DNA of 64,000 nt from Agromyces protaetiae (GCF_004135405.1 NZ_CP035491.1:620001-684000), one strand, 5' to 3'. Shown: positions 8,010 to 18,714, numbered from the stretch's first letter. Notes: generated from the sequence alone by a model not told the origin. Translations and numbers: made by a program.

Positions 8010-8579
8010 TCAGTTCCAGACCGACGGCGCCTCGGCACGCTGCGGCGGCAGGGCGACGTCGACGCCCCAGCGCTCGATCCAGTCGGGCAGGCCCATGCCC
8101 GCGGGATCGGCCCCGAACGCCTCGTTGAGCTCGGCGGTCGACACCGTGCCGCCCGCCCGCCGCAGGAACCGGCCGCGGATGAACGCCTGCGCGTAGATCT
8201 CGGGCTCCTTGCCCCCTGAGCCCTTCGAAGGGCGCACGAGCCGGTGCTCGAGGTAGACCGACTTCTCGTCGAATCCGAGCGTGCGCGTCTCGATCTCGAA
8301 CCGCTGCCACAGCTTGAGCGACTTCCGGAACGTGATGGTCTCGCTCGCGACGACGGGGTACCAGCCCTTGTCCATCATGATCTTCCAGACCCCGTTGCGG
8401 ACGAGCATGTCGAACCGCGCGACATCCATGATCGACAGGTACACGCCGTTGTTCATGTGCATGTTGATGTCGAGGTCGGTCGGCAGCGTCACGAAGCGCG
8501 TGCGCGCGACATCCCAGTGGCCGAGGTCGGGCTTGCGCTTCGACAGGAAGAGGATGTGAAGCAGCGTACGGAAGAGCAT
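8010..8579 (-). CDS. Hotdog-fold acyl-CoA thioesterase-like protein
   Basis: The 189-residue protein has the 4HBT/FatA-like hotdog core with the catalytic-type segment DLDINMHMNNGVYLSIMDVARFD (a D-x-N-x-H-x-N-N pattern near residue 40). This family hydrolyses acyl-CoA thioesters; the human relative THEM6 is similar in layout. No transmembrane segment is evident, although the N-terminus is rather hydrophobic. The ATG at 8579 is the first sensible start; sequence upstream of it in the same frame does not look coding. It converges on tetR with a 12-base gap. Confidence 0.78.
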   Translation of the reverse strand: MLFRTLLHILFLSKRKPDLGHWDVARTRFVTLPTDLDINMHMNNGVYLSIMDVARFDMLVRNGVWKIMMDKGWYPVVASETITFRKSLKLWQRFEIETRTLGFDEKSVYLEHRLVRPSKGSGGKEPEIYAQAFIRGRFLRRAGGTVSTAELNEAFGADPAGMGLPDWIERWGVDVALPPQRAEAPSVWN

Positions 8580-8710
8580 GTGCACGCGTTGACTGTACGA
8601 GGCATCCGTGAATCCGGATCGATCGTTGGCGGAACACCACAAGAACGCGGGCGGATGTCTCGCGCGCACGTTGTGCGCATCGACGAATGCCCTCCGGGGT
8701 CTCCGGTTCG

Positions 8711-11700
8711 CTACTGCGCGACCTTCGCCGTCCCGACGCTCGGCTTCGTCACCGACGTGAAGCCCGGCAGGCTCGCCGTGACCCGCACCTTGACGACCTT
8801 GTTGCGATCGGCGGCCGTGAGCGTGTACTGCGCGGCGGTGGCGCCCGCGATCGGGTCGCCCGCCCGCAGCCACTCGTACGAGAGGTCGGGCACGAGCCCC
8901 GTGACCGTCGACCACTGGCCGCCGTCGGTCGTGAGGGTCTGTCCGACCTGTGCCGCGCCCGTGATCGTCGGCACCGCGTCGCTCGTGATCTTGCCCGGCA
9001 GGATCGCCGTGGACGGCTCGCTGTCGAGCGTGACCGACTCGTACCCCGGCCTGCTGCCCGTGACCCGCACGGTGAGGGTCGCGCCGACGTCGTCGGGAGA
9101 CAGCTCGTACTCGGCTCCGTTCTGCCCCGTCGCTTCGCCGTCGCGGAACCACTCGTAGGCGAAGTCGGTGGTTCCGGCCGGCTTCCAGGTGCCCGTCGTG
9201 ACCGTGAGCGGGTTGCCGTTCGCGTAGCGGAACGGCCCCTTGACCTTCGGCACGGGCGTCTGCGTGAACGCGCCGATCGCGACCTCGTCGGTCTCGTCGC
9301 TCACCTGGTAACCCGTCGAGTACCCCGGCTTCACGACCGTGACGGCGAACGACAGACGGCTGCCGGCATCCGCGCCCGTGAGCTTGTACGTGCGCTTCGT
9401 GGCGTCGGCGATCGGCACGCCGTCGCGCAGCCATTGGAAGCTCTTCGTGTTCGCACCGGGCCGCCAGGTCGGGATCGTCGCCGTGAGCGACGCCCCCGGC
9501 ACGAGGTCGCCCGCGATCGTCGGCACGCCCTGCTCGAGCCAGGGCGCGAACGGCGACGGCCCGACCTCGACCGGCGGAGTCTCGGCGTCCTCGCGGAAGA
9601 GCCCGAACAGGATGTAGCTCGTGAAGTGCGCCGTGAGCGCCTTGCCCTCCGCCGTCGGCGGGATCACGAGCGACTTCGACGCTGCCCCGGGGATCGGCAC
9701 CCCGTCGGCACGCCACGACACCTTCGTCATATGCAGGTCGTAGTCGCGGATGCGCTGGATGAGCACGGGGTCTTCGCCCTCGCCGCCGAGACTCGGCGTC
9801 GGCACGAGCTCGACCGGGAGGTCCACCGCCGCCTCGCCTTGGATCGTGCCACGGTCGCCCGGCTCGGTCGTGCCGAAGTCCTCGGTCGTGAAGTTCGCCG
9901 TGACGCCCACGTAGTGGAGGCCCGCCTCGGTCACCGTGATGGTCTTCGCCGCCGACCGCTCCGTCTCCATCGGCCACCACTGCGACACGGTCTCCTGGTA
10001 GGGGCTGCCGACCTCGGGCGAGACCGTGCGGTCGCCCGTGAGGCGCACCTGGTAATCGCCAGGCGCGAGCCCGTCGACCGAGATGACGCCCGACGGTCCC
10101 GCGACGCCCGAGGCCACCACGTCGTCGGAGCCGACCGGGAAGACCTCCATCGTCGCGCCCACGTCGAGCGGCGCGATGACCGCCGTGACCGCATCGTCGG
10201 AGTCGCTGAACACGCCGCCGAGCAGCGAACTCGTCTCGGGGAAGATCGGGACCACGCCGTGCCCCGGCTCGGCGACGCCCTCGTCCGACACATGCACGAT
10301 CGAGGCATCCTCGAACTCTCGGAACGCATGCGGTCCCGAGTGAGCGAACATCTCCAAGATCTCGTCGTTCGTCGTCGGGAGCAGGTCGACCCACCACCCG
10401 GCCGACCCGTCGCCGAGCACCGCCCGCAGGCGGTAGTCGCCGGGCGGCAGCTCGACGGTCGCGGCACCGCCGAAGATCGACCCCGTCTGGAGCTCGCCCT
10501 CGTCGAAGACCTCGACGGGCGCGCTCGCATCGTCGGCGGCGTACGCCTCGATCGTCACGTGCTCGACCGAGTTCTCGTCGAACAGTCGCTGGTCGCCGCG
10601 CACGACGAGGAGCGAGACGGATGCCTCGGGGGCTCGGGTTCTTCGGGGAGTTCGGCGACGATCTTCAGGGCTTGGGAGCGCAGCGGAGGCGCAGCGTACC
10701 CGTTCTTGAGCGGAGTGCAGATCGCGTAGATCTCGCCGGTCAAGCCGACCGGAATCGTGAACTGAGTTCCATACCCGTAGGGCCCGACCGCGCTCGCCCA
10801 CTCGCAGCGGATCTCATCCGGCGTCGGCTCCCAGAGACCGGGATCGACCTCGAAGCCTTGGCCGACTGTCGCATAGCCGCCGTTCGCGGGCACACCGACG
10901 AGGTTCGGCCGGGCCATCGCCTCCCATTGCGACGCGCGTACGGCGTCGGCGCGGTACTCGGCCCAGTTCTCGACATGCTCGTCGTCGACCCAGAACTCAT
11001 CAGCGCCGAGCGGCCCTTCGACCCCGAAGGTCGCATGGAGCGTCTCGCCTTCGTACCAGCTGTGGTAGGCGCCGGCCCAGGCATCCGGGTACGTGCCTGT
11101 CGGATCGGTGAAGTGCACCCGGTAGATTCCTGGGGCGACTCGCAAGCCCCACGTGCCGTCGGGCGTGGTGTGGGTCGTGTAGGCGGGCGCGGAGTCCGTA
11201 GGCGCCGTTGCGAGGTGGAGATCGACGCGAATGCCCGCGAGGACCTCGCGGGTTTCCCGCACCGAGGCATACCCTCGCAGCGGGATGTCCACGCCCCATA
11301 CCCACGTCGCTAGACCGGTCACAGCCGGCATGCCGCCGATCGTGAAGACCTCGGCCTCCCGGTCGTTTCTTCCCCCGACCCACGTCGTGCGGTACTCGGC
11401 TGCCGAGAACCGCACCCGGTAGTCTGCGGCGGGCAGCCCGGAGAACTCCCAGCCGCCGTCGGAGTCGGTCGTCGTCGTGACCATCGATGGGCAGAAGAAC
11501 CATCCGCATGTCGTCGGGATCGCGTCGACAGTCACCCCCTCGGCAGGCGGCCCGTCGGGACCTTCGATCGTCACGACCCCGCTGAGCGTGTCGTCGGCCG
11601 GCTCGTCTGCCCACGCGGGGCTTCCGCCCGCGACGGCGGTCGCGACGAGCGCGAACACCGCGACGATCGCGACCGTAGGCCTCGAGCGCTTCGGATGCCC

Positions 11701-11790
11701 CGGGCTCGCCGCCTGCGGCTCGCCGCCCTCGCCTCCCGGCGCGGCCGTCCGGGGCGTGAGCGGGCGCATGTGACGAGCGGATGCACGCAT
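8711..11790 (-). CDS. Large secreted protein with Cna-B/carboxypeptidase-like and Ig-like repeats (frameshifted)
   Basis: The ATG at 11790 follows GGAGG. A long charged N-terminus leads into a signal peptide (IVAVFALVATAVAGGS, cleavage after PAWA near residue 60). The N-terminal half has prealbumin-like/Cna-B folds (SGVVTIEGPDGPPAEGV, DGGWEFSGLPAADYRVRF). The C-terminal half has about four Ig-like repeats with the recurring pattern Y-E-W-x-R-x-G and V-R-V-T-x-x-x-P-G-Y/F. No sorting signal or membrane anchor follows, so it is probably released or loosely wall-bound. The frame switches at the G5 run 10628-10632; one added base restores EEPEPPEASVSLLVV and a 1026-residue protein. Function unknown; an adhesive or structural surface role is inferred. 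Confidence 0.75.
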
Positions 11791-11905
11791 GGGATCCTCC
11801 GAAGGAGGCCCCGGTCGGGCGTCGGGCCACGTCGACCGCTGAGCGGACAGTACTCCGAGGCATCCGACCGCCGTGGCCCCCGAAGAGGGGCGAAATGGGA
11901 GCGCT

Positions 11906-13051
11906 CTACTCGACGGGCTCGCGCGCCGGCACCTCGCGCCGCTCGACGCCGTCGTAGACCGAAAGCGGGCGGATGAGCGCGTTCGAGGCGCGCTGCTCCA
12001 TGATGTGCGCCGTCCAGCCGACGACGCGCGACGCGACGAAGATCGGCGTGAACTGGTCGGTGTCGAATCCGATGAGGTTGTACGCCGGACCCGACGGGTA
12101 GTCGAGGTTCGGGTAGATGCCCTTGCGTGCGATGAACTCGTTCGCGAGCGCGTCGTAGAGGTCGAGCACGTCGGGGCGGTCGTAGTGCGCGACGAGCTGG
12201 TCGAGCGCGAGCTTCATCGTCGGCACGCGCGAGTCGCCGTGCTTGTAGACCCGGTGCCCGAAGCCCATGATCTTGCGCTTCTCGGCGAGCGCCGCATCGA
12301 GCCACGGGCCGACCGCCTCGGCCGTGCCGATCTCGGCGAACGTGTGCATGACGGCCTCGTTCGCGCCGCCGTGCAGCGGTCCCTTGAGCGCGCCGATCGC
12401 GCCGACGACGGCCGAGCCGAGATCGGAGAGCGTCGAGGTGATGACGCGGGCCGTGAACGTCGACGCGTTGAACGAGTGTTCGGCGTAGAGGATCATCGAC
12501 ACGTCGAACGCGTCGACGACCTCGAGCTCGGGTGCTTCGTCGAAGGTCATGAAGAGGAAGTTCGCGGAGTAGCCGAGGTCGTCGCGCGGCTCGACGAGTT
12601 CGAGCCCGCGGCGGCGGCGCTGGTCGTAGGCGACGACGGCGGGGAACGCCGCGAAGAGACGCTTCGCCTTGCGGAGTTCGGCGTCGGCCGAGTCATCCGC
12701 CACTTCTGGATCGCGCGCCGCGATGACGGATGCCGCGGTGCGGATCACGTCCATCGGGTGCGCCGTGAGCGGCAGTTCGTCGATGACCTTCTTGACGACG
12801 TGGTCGAGGGCGCGGTGCGCGCGCTCGAACTGCTCGAACTCGGCGAGCTGCTCGTCGTCGGGAAGCTCGCCGTGCCACAGCAGGTAGGCGACCTCTTCGA
12901 ACGTGACCGCGCCGGCGAGGTCTTGCACGGGGTAGCCGCGGTAGAGCAACGAGTTCGACGCGGGATCGACCTTCGAGATCGCCGTGTAGTCGACGGGCAC
13001 ACCGGCCAGTCCCTTGTAGATCTCAGGCTGTGCCGCCTGCTGCTCGGCCAT
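11906..13051 (-). CDS. prpC: 2-methylcitrate synthase / citrate synthase
   Basis: This condenses propionyl-CoA (or acetyl-CoA) with oxaloacetate. The 381-residue length and short N-terminus (IYKGLAGVPVDYTAISKVDP) fit the PrpC/type II citrate synthase branch. Active-site regions are visible: LHGGANEAVM, MGFGHRVYKHGDSR with a catalytic His, and the Asp-containing LDYPSGPAYNLIGF. The ATG at 13051 follows GAGGAG. prpB and prpD lie upstream on the same strand but are separated from prpC by an oppositely oriented DUF559 gene, so prpC must have its own promoter in 13052-13327. Confidence 0.93.
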   Translation of the reverse strand: MAEQQAAQPEIYKGLAGVPVDYTAISKVDPASNSLLYRGYPVQDLAGAVTFEEVAYLLWHGELPDDEQLAEFEQFERAHRALDHVVKKVIDELPLTAHPMDVIRTAASVIAARDPEVADDSADAELRKAKRLFAAFPAVVAYDQRRRRGLELVEPRDDLGYSANFLFMTFDEAPELEVVDAFDVSMILYAEHSFNASTFTARVITSTLSDLGSAVVGAIGALKGPLHGGANEAVMHTFAEIGTAEAVGPWLDAALAEKRKIMGFGHRVYKHGDSRVPTMKLALDQLVAHYDRPDVLDLYDALANEFIARKGIYPNLDYPSGPAYNLIGFDTDQFTPIFVASRVVGWTAHIMEQRASNALIRPLSVYDGVERREVPAREPVE

Positions 13052-13160
13052 GCGCGCTCCTCGTGGGATGTCTCTCACGGCGCGTCGTCGCACCGGGACT
13101 TCCACCCTATGCCCCTGTGCCGGCCTTCCCCGCCCCGGCCCTGTCCCCGGCCCGATTCGC

Positions 13161-13216
13161 GCGAGGACGCCAACCTGGTGAACTCGCCACAGGATTCGCC
13201 AGGTTCGCGTCCTCAC
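13161..13216. repeat. 56-bp palindromic repeat, family B copy 2
   Basis: It begins GCGAGGACGCCAACC and ends AGGTTCGCGTCCTCAC, the same architecture and exact length as the copies at 2628 and 14287. It lies between the divergent prpC and DUF559 genes, not at a convergent junction, so a pure terminator role does not explain it. The rest of the 13052-13327 gap shows nothing I can name. Confidence 0.8.
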
Positions 13217-13327
13217 AGTCATAGTCGGCTTGGGGATGGCTCCTCCACACTGGGGCCGGGTCGGTGCGAGTCCACCGAGCGCCGGCGAACACGTGGCGTA
13301 TTCGGCCCCGCAGGGTTGGGTCGACGG

Positions 13328-14290
13328 ATGGCCCGGCCCGCGAATCCTCTCCCCCGCAACCTCCCCGACGTGTTCACTGTCCGATCGGCACTCAGCCTCG
13401 GAGCATCCGAAGATCGACTGCGTGCGCGCGACCTCGATCGCAGCATCCGCGGCGTCCGCATGCCGGTGGATGCCACGCTCACGATGCGACTCGACGCGGC
13501 ATTCCTCGCCGTGCCGAGCGCGTTCGCTTGCGGTCCCACCGCTGCGCACATTCATGGGCTACCTCTGCCGTTCCGGGTCGCGCCCGGCGCAGGAGCGATC
13601 GACATCGCCATCGCCGGACCGGGTCGCGCAGTGCGCCGACGCAGGTTCCGGGCGCGAAGCCTCCGGGTCCGTCCGGGCGATGTGGTCGTCGTGGGTCGGA
13701 TACCGACGTTGTCGGTCGAACGCGCGTGGTGCGACCTCACGAGGTGGTGCTCGGTTCCCGAACTCGTCGCGGGCGCCGACCACGCGATCCGGATGCGTCT
13801 GACTACGCTGCCTCGACTCGTCGAAGCGGTCGATCGGCTTCCCGACCAGCGAGGCACCGCGAAGCTCCGCGCAGCGCTGGAGCTCGTGGACCCTGCGTCC
13901 GAGTCGCCGAAGGAGTCTGAGACACGAGCGCTCGTCGTGCTCGCGGGTCTGCCGACACCGCGTGTCAACGTGACGATCCACGATGAGCGCGGCCTCTTCG
14001 TGGCACGGGTCGACCAGTTCTTCGAGGACTTCGGCGAAGTGCTCGAGTACCAGGGCGACCATCACCGCACCGATCAGCGTCAGTGGCGTCGGGATCGCAC
14101 CCGCGAGTCCGAGCTCGAATCGCTCGGCCTGCACGTCACCGAGGTGACCGAGGCCGACCTGCGCCGTCCGGTCGAGCTGGTCGAACGCGTCGCCCGCAAT
14201 CTCGCCCGTCGCGGGTGGCGCGGTGAGATCCGCCTCTCGAGGTGGTTCCCTCGTACTCCGCCGGTGGCCCTCCAGCGTCGGTCGCCGTGA
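13328..14290 (+). CDS. DUF559/endonuclease-like domain protein with AbiEi-type N-terminus
   Basis: The 320-residue protein has an N-terminal helix-turn-helix-like start (DVFTVRSALSLGASEDRLRARDLDRSIRGVRM) like that of AbiEi-type antitoxins, and a C-terminal Vsr/DUF559-like fold. The nuclease core is VARVDQFFEDFGEVLEYQGDHHR (D...E-Y-Q-G-D pattern) followed by RTRESELESLGLHVTEVTEADLRR. Such genes are numerous in Microbacteriaceae; function is unproven, with DNA repair or defence suggested. It is inserted between prpC and prpB on the opposite strand and flanked by two copies of the 56-bp palindrome; its stop codon lies inside the downstream copy. The ATG at 13328 matches the family's N-terminus. 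Confidence 0.78.
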   Translation: MARPANPLPRNLPDVFTVRSALSLGASEDRLRARDLDRSIRGVRMPVDATLTMRLDAAFLAVPSAFACGPTAAHIHGLPLPFRVAPGAGAIDIAIAGPGRAVRRRRFRARSLRVRPGDVVVVGRIPTLSVERAWCDLTRWCSVPELVAGADHAIRMRLTTLPRLVEAVDRLPDQRGTAKLRAALELVDPASESPKESETRALVVLAGLPTPRVNVTIHDERGLFVARVDQFFEDFGEVLEYQGDHHRTDQRQWRRDRTRESELESLGLHVTEVTEADLRRPVELVERVARNLARRGWRGEIRLSRWFPRTPPVALQRRSP

Positions 14291-14342
14291 GGACGCCAGT
14301 CGGGGGAACCGGCGGCCGGGTTTCCCGGGTTGGCGTCCTCAC
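14287..14342. repeat. 56-bp palindromic repeat, family B copy 3
   Basis: It begins GTGAGGACGCCAGTC and ends GGTTGGCGTCCTCAC. It contains the stop codon of the DUF559 gene (14288-14290) and lies at the convergent junction with prpB. With copy 2 it brackets the DUF559 gene. Confidence 0.8.
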
Positions 14343-14389
14343 TCAGTTGGAGGGTGGGGATGCGGCGCGGCGGGCGCCCCGCCTGCCGC

Positions 14390-15289
14390 CTACTTCTCGA
14401 CGGTGAAGTTGAAGATGCCCGAGTCGAACCGGTTGTAGCCCTCGTAGTCGATGAGCTCGTACAGGTCGGCGCGGTGCTGCATCTCGCCGAGCTTGGGCTC
14501 GAGAGAGCCGGAAGAGATGAGCTCATCGAGCCCGCGCCCCGCGGCGCCCATCGCGAGACGCAGGAGCGAGACGGGCCAGATGACGAGGTTCATGCCGATG
14601 TCGGCGAGCTGCTCGACCGTGAAGAGGTCGCTCTTGCCGAACTCGGTCATGTTGGCGAGGAGCGGCACGTCGACCGCGGCCCGCACCGCTTCGAACTCGG
14701 AGAGGTCGCGCATCGCCTCGGGGAAGATCGCGTCAGCGCCGGCATCCACGAGCTTCTTGATGCGATCGATCGCCGCATCCAAGCCCTCGACCGCGCGGAT
14801 GTCGGTGCGCGCCATGATGAGGAAGTTCTCATCGCGACGCGAGTCGACGGCGGCGCGGATGCGCTGGAGCGCCGTCTGCTCGTCGACGACCTGCTTGCCG
14901 TCGAGGTGCCCGCAGCGTTTCGGGTTCACCTGGTCCTCGATGTGGAGGCCTGCGAGGCCGGCGTCTTCCATCTCTTGCACGGTGCGGGCGACGTTCATGG
15001 GCTCGCCGAAGCCCGTGTCGGCATCGACGATCGCGGGCAGGTCGGTCATGCGCGCGATCTGCTTCGCCCGGCCCGCGACCTCGGTGAGGGTCGTGAGACC
15101 GATGTCGGGCAGCCCGAGGTCGGCCGAGAGCACGGCACCCGAGATGTAGACGCCCTCGAACCCCTTCTGCTCGATGAGCCGCGCCGACAGCGGGTTGAAC
15201 GCGCCGGGGAAGCGCTGCAGCTCGCCGGAGGCGAGGGCGGCGCGGAAGTCGGCGCGCTTCTGCGCCGGGGTCTTCTTGGAGTAGAGCAT
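14390..15289 (-). CDS. prpB: 2-methylisocitrate lyase
   Basis: It cleaves 2-methylisocitrate to pyruvate and succinate in the methylcitrate cycle for propionyl-CoA breakdown. The 299-residue protein has the isocitrate lyase/PEP mutase barrel: PGAFNPLSARLIEQKGFEG, the metal-binding DADTGFGEP near residue 90, and the catalytic NPKRCGHLDGK with its Cys near residue 124. Its ATG shares one base with the prpD stop codon, so prpD-prpB are translationally coupled. Confidence 0.95.
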   Translation of the reverse strand: MLYSKKTPAQKRADFRAALASGELQRFPGAFNPLSARLIEQKGFEGVYISGAVLSADLGLPDIGLTTLTEVAGRAKQIARMTDLPAIVDADTGFGEPMNVARTVQEMEDAGLAGLHIEDQVNPKRCGHLDGKQVVDEQTALQRIRAAVDSRRDENFLIMARTDIRAVEGLDAAIDRIKKLVDAGADAIFPEAMRDLSEFEAVRAAVDVPLLANMTEFGKSDLFTVEQLADIGMNLVIWPVSLLRLAMGAAGRGLDELISSGSLEPKLGEMQHRADLYELIDYEGYNRFDSGIFNFTVEK

Positions 15290-16827
15290 CAGAACAATCC
15301 GGTCGGAACGTCGACACCCACGAGCGCACCCGGGGCGGCGGTGAAGGTGAGGCCCACGAGCTCGTCGGGGCCGAGTTCGGGCAGGCGCTGCGCGACGTCG
15401 AGGAACCGCTCGATCTCATCGGGCTCGAGCGCCCACTCGGCGAGCGTGCGGAACTTCTGCACGTACTGCTTACGTCCGAAGGGCCGGGCACCGAGCGGGT
15501 GCGCGTCGGCGACGGCGATCTCGTCGACGATCTCGCCGCCGTCGGCGAGCGTGATGACGACCTTGCCGCCGAACGCCTTCTCGCTCATGTCGAGCGAGTG
15601 GTACCGGCGCGTCCACTCGGGGTCTTCGACGGTCGTGACCTTGTTCCACAGCGCGATCGTGTCGGGTCGGTGCGCACGCTCGGGCGAGTACGACGTCTCG
15701 TGGTCCCACGCGCCGTCTTGGAGGGCGACCGTGAAAATGTAGGGGATCGAGTGGTCGAGGGTCTCGCGCGAGGCATCCGCGTCGTACTTCTGCGGGTCGT
15801 TCGCGCCCGAGCCGATGACGTAGTGCGTGTGGTGCGACGTGTGCAGCACGATCGACTCGATGCGCGACGGGTCGTCGAGGATGAGCGGGTACTCGTCGTG
15901 GAGCTTGCGCGCGAGGTCGATCCAGGCCTGCGCCTGGTACTCGGCCGAGTGCTCTTTCGTGTACGAGTCGAGGATGGCGCGCTTGGCTTCGCCGAGGTCG
16001 GGCAGCGGCACTTCATAGGATGCCTCGGGCCCGCCGAGAAGCCAGGCGATCACGCCGTCCTCGCCCTCGTAGATCGGCACTGGGCTCGTCTCGCCGCGGA
16101 GTGCGCGGTCGACCGCCTCGACGGCCATCTTGCCGGCGAAGGCGGGAGCGTGCGCCTTCCACGTCGAGATCTCGCCCTTGCGCGACTGGCGCGTGGCGGT
16201 GGTCGTGTGGAGGGCCTGGCCGATAGCCTGGAAGATCGTCTCCTGGTCGAGCCCGAGGAGCGTGCCGATGCCGGCCGCCGCGCTCGGCCCGAGGTGGGCG
16301 ACGTGGTCGATTTTGTGCTCGTGCAGGCTGATGCCCTTGGCGAGGTCGATCTGGATCTCGTAGCCCGTCGCGATGCCGCGCACGAGGTCGCGGCCCGTGA
16401 GGCCGCGCGACGCGGCGAGGTGCTGGGCGACGGCGAGGATCGGCGGGATGTTGTCGCCGGGGTGCGAGTACTCCTTCGCGAGGAAGGTGTCGTGGAAGTC
16501 GAGTTCGCGCACGGCGACGCCGTTGGCCCACGCGGCCCACTCGGGCGAGGTGCGGCGGCCCTGGTCGGCGCCGAACACGGTGGCGCCGTCGCCGCCGATC
16601 GACACGGGGTGCGAGAGGGCCTGGCTGCGGGCCGAGACGACGGGCTTGCGCGCGATGGAGGCCGCGGCGACGGCGGCGTTGTCGATGACGCGGTTGACGA
16701 CCATGTCGACGACCTCGTCGTCGAGTTCGACCGGGTCGGTCGCGATACCCGCGAGCTGCCAGGCCAGCTGTCCTTCGCGGACCAGGTTCTCATCGCTTCG
16801 GTGCGTACGCAGGTGGTGGGTCTTCAC
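15289..16827 (-). CDS. prpD: 2-methylcitrate dehydratase
   Basis: It dehydrates 2-methylcitrate to 2-methyl-cis-aconitate. The 512-residue length and conserved blocks ([67 protein letters not shown]) are those of the MmgE/PrpD family. The GTG at 16827 is preceded by TAGCGT seven bases upstream and no Shine-Dalgarno, a leaderless arrangement. It heads the prpD-prpB unit. No prpR-type regulator is adjacent; upstream is the divergent sufS-like gene. Confidence 0.94.
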   Translation of the reverse strand: MKTHHLRTHRSDENLVREGQLAWQLAGIATDPVELDDEVVDMVVNRVIDNAAVAAASIARKPVVSARSQALSHPVSIGGDGATVFGADQGRRTSPEWAAWANGVAVRELDFHDTFLAKEYSHPGDNIPPILAVAQHLAASRGLTGRDLVRGIATGYEIQIDLAKGISLHEHKIDHVAHLGPSAAAGIGTLLGLDQETIFQAIGQALHTTTATRQSRKGEISTWKAHAPAFAGKMAVEAVDRALRGETSPVPIYEGEDGVIAWLLGGPEASYEVPLPDLGEAKRAILDSYTKEHSAEYQAQAWIDLARKLHDEYPLILDDPSRIESIVLHTSHHTHYVIGSGANDPQKYDADASRETLDHSIPYIFTVALQDGAWDHETSYSPERAHRPDTIALWNKVTTVEDPEWTRRYHSLDMSEKAFGGKVVITLADGGEIVDEIAVADAHPLGARPFGRKQYVQKFRTLAEWALEPDEIERFLDVAQRLPELGPDELVGLTFTAAPGALVGVDVPTGLF

Positions 16828-16834
16828 CCGCCCA

Positions 16835-16840
16835 ACGCTA
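16835..16840 (-). promoter_or_regulatory. -10 box for leaderless prpD
   Basis: On the minus strand TAGCGT ends seven bases before the GTG at 16827, with no Shine-Dalgarno. It would drive prpD-prpB. Confidence 0.5.
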
Positions 16841-16950
16841 CCGGTTGCGGCTTGCAACTGCCCGTGAAGGGCCGGGCGGATGCCTCCCGCCGGGCGTTCT
16901 CCGGGCGTTCTCCGGGCGGTAGCGGCGGGAACCGTGGGACGATGGAGGGG

Positions 16951-18258
16951 ATGACTTCCATCGGCTCCGACTCGGTGGGCGGCCGCTCGGTCGCCGACAT
17001 CCGAAACGACTTCCCGTACTTCTCCGCAGGCGCGAGCCCCGCGGCATCCGTCGCCTACCTCGACTCGGCCGCGACCTCGCAGCGCCCGCGGCAGGTGCTC
17101 GACGCCGAACGCGACTACCTCGAACACCATCTCGCGGCCGTGCACCGTGGCGCGAGCGCCGCGGTCGGCGAGTCGACGACCCGGTTCGAAGACGCGCGTG
17201 AGACCGTTGCGCGGTTCGTCGGCGCGGGCGACCGCGAGATCGTGTGGGCCGAGAACGCGACCGATGCGCTCAACATCGTCGCGCTCGGCATGGCCGACGC
17301 CGCTGCCGGATTGGGCGCCCCCGAGGCATCCCGGTTCGTGCTCGGCCCGGGCGACGAGATCGTCGTGACCGAGGCCGAGCATCACGCGAATCTCATCCCG
17401 TGGCAGCGACTCGCGAAGCGCACGGGCGCGACGCTCGTGCCCGTCAGGGTCGACGAACACGGCCTATGGTCGCTCGATGCGATGGCGGCGGCGATCACGT
17501 CGCGCACGAAGGTCGTCGCGTTCGCCGAGGTGTCGAACGTCACGGGGTATCTCGCCCCGGTTCAGGATGTCGCGGAGCTCGCCCACCGGGTCGGGGCCCT
17601 CGTCGTGCTCGACGCGTGCCAGTCGGTGCCGCACCGGCCCGTCGACTTCGGCGCCTCCGGCGTCGACTTCGCGGCGTTCTCGGGGCACAAGATGCTCGGC
17701 CCGAACGGCATCGGCGTGCTCTACGGCCGCGCCGAACTCCTCGACGCGCTGCCTCCGGCCCGCACGGGCGGGTCGACGATCACGACGGTGACGCTTGAGG
17801 AGGCGAACTTCCTTCCGGCGCCGCAGCGGTTCGAGGCGGGCACGCAGCCCGTGTCCCAGGTCATCGCCCTCGGCGAGGCCGTGCGCTACCTCGACGCGAT
17901 CGGCATGGACGCCCTCGCCGCCCACGAGCAGGCGTTCGCCGACCGCGTGACCGACGCCGTCGCCGCCCTGCCGGGGGTGCGCATCGTCGGACCTCGCCCC
18001 GGCGAGCCGCGCGCGGGTCTCGTGTCGGTCGCGGTCGACGGCGTGCACGCACACGACGTCGGGCAGGTGCTCGATGATGCGGGCGTCATCGTGCGCGTCG
18101 GCCACCACTGTGCGCAGCCGCTCCACCGGGCGCTCGGCCTCACCGCCACGACGCGCGCGTCGTCGCACGTCTACACGACGACCGACGAGGCCGACCGGTT
18201 CGTCGACGCGCTCTCGGGCGTGCGCAAGTTCTTCGGTCTCGAAGGGAAGGCCTCGTGA
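16951..18258 (+). CDS. sufS: Cysteine desulfurase, SufS type
   Basis: A PLP enzyme that mobilises sulfur from cysteine for Fe-S assembly. The 435-residue protein has the class V aminotransferase layout: [15 protein letters not shown], the [12 protein letters not shown] segment, the PLP lysine in [12 protein letters not shown] (near residue 246), and the catalytic cysteine in [12 protein letters not shown] (near residue 387). The group II Cys position and the SufU gene that overlaps its stop by four bases make SufS the likely identity. An in-frame ATG at 16942 is an alternative; the Shine-Dalgarno GGAGGGG is very close to the 16951 start, so the exact start is uncertain. Confidence 0.88.
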   Translation: MTSIGSDSVGGRSVADIRNDFPYFSAGASPAASVAYLDSAATSQRPRQVLDAERDYLEHHLAAVHRGASAAVGESTTRFEDARETVARFVGAGDREIVWAENATDALNIVALGMADAAAGLGAPEASRFVLGPGDEIVVTEAEHHANLIPWQRLAKRTGATLVPVRVDEHGLWSLDAMAAAITSRTKVVAFAEVSNVTGYLAPVQDVAELAHRVGALVVLDACQSVPHRPVDFGASGVDFAAFSGHKMLGPNGIGVLYGRAELLDALPPARTGGSTITTVTLEEANFLPAPQRFEAGTQPVSQVIALGEAVRYLDAIGMDALAAHEQAFADRVTDAVAALPGVRIVGPRPGEPRAGLVSVAVDGVHAHDVGQVLDDAGVIVRVGHHCAQPLHRALGLTATTRASSHVYTTTDEADRFVDALSGVRKFFGLEGKAS

Positions 18259-18704
18259 GCAACCTCGAGAACCTGTATCAAGAGATCATCGTCGACCACT
18301 CGCGGGCCCGGCACGGCGAGGGCACGCTCGAGGGCCCGCACTTCTCGCACCACGAGTTGAACCCGACGTGCGGCGACGAGATCACCGTGCGCGTGCGGCT
18401 CGACGCCTCCGGCGAGCGCGTCGAAGCCCTCGCGTGGGAAGGTCAGGGCTGCAGCATCTCGATGGCGTCGGCGTCGGTGCTCTCCGACCTCGTCGCCGGC
18501 GCGAGCGTCGACGACGCGCTCGCCCTCGCGGGCGCGTTCCGCGAGATGCTGCGGTCGAAGGGCGAGGGCGAGCCCGACGAAGACCTGCTGGGCGACGCGA
18601 TCGCGTTCCACGGGGTCTCGAAGTACGTCATGCGAGTCAAGTGCGCGATGCTCTCGTGGGTCGCGCTCGAAGCGGCCGTCGGCCAGGCGCGCGCAGCGCG
18701 CTGA
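18255..18704 (+). CDS. sufU: SufU Fe-S assembly sulfur acceptor
   Basis: This 149-residue SufU relays persulfide sulfur from SufS. It has the three zinc/sulfur cysteines (NPTCGDEI, GQGCSIS, VKCAMLSW), the Asp after the first Cys, and the insertion between the second and third Cys that distinguishes SufU from IscU. The GTG start overlaps the sufS stop by four bases, indicating a two-gene operon. The sufB/C/D genes are not in the window. Confidence 0.92.
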   Translation: MSNLENLYQEIIVDHSRARHGEGTLEGPHFSHHELNPTCGDEITVRVRLDASGERVEALAWEGQGCSISMASASVLSDLVAGASVDDALALAGAFREMLRSKGEGEPDEDLLGDAIAFHGVSKYVMRVKCAMLSWVALEAAVGQARAAR

Positions 18705-18714
18705 GCGGCGCCCG

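Noticed and set aside
13052-13327. A riboswitch or T-box in longer leaders (also before glyS and the ABC operon).
   Set aside because: No recognisable conserved core was seen; the only structure before prpC is the 56-bp repeat.
14390-15289. Isocitrate lyase of the glyoxylate shunt instead of prpB.
   Set aside because: Length of 299 residues, the KRCGH motif and coupling to prpD identify methylisocitrate lyase.
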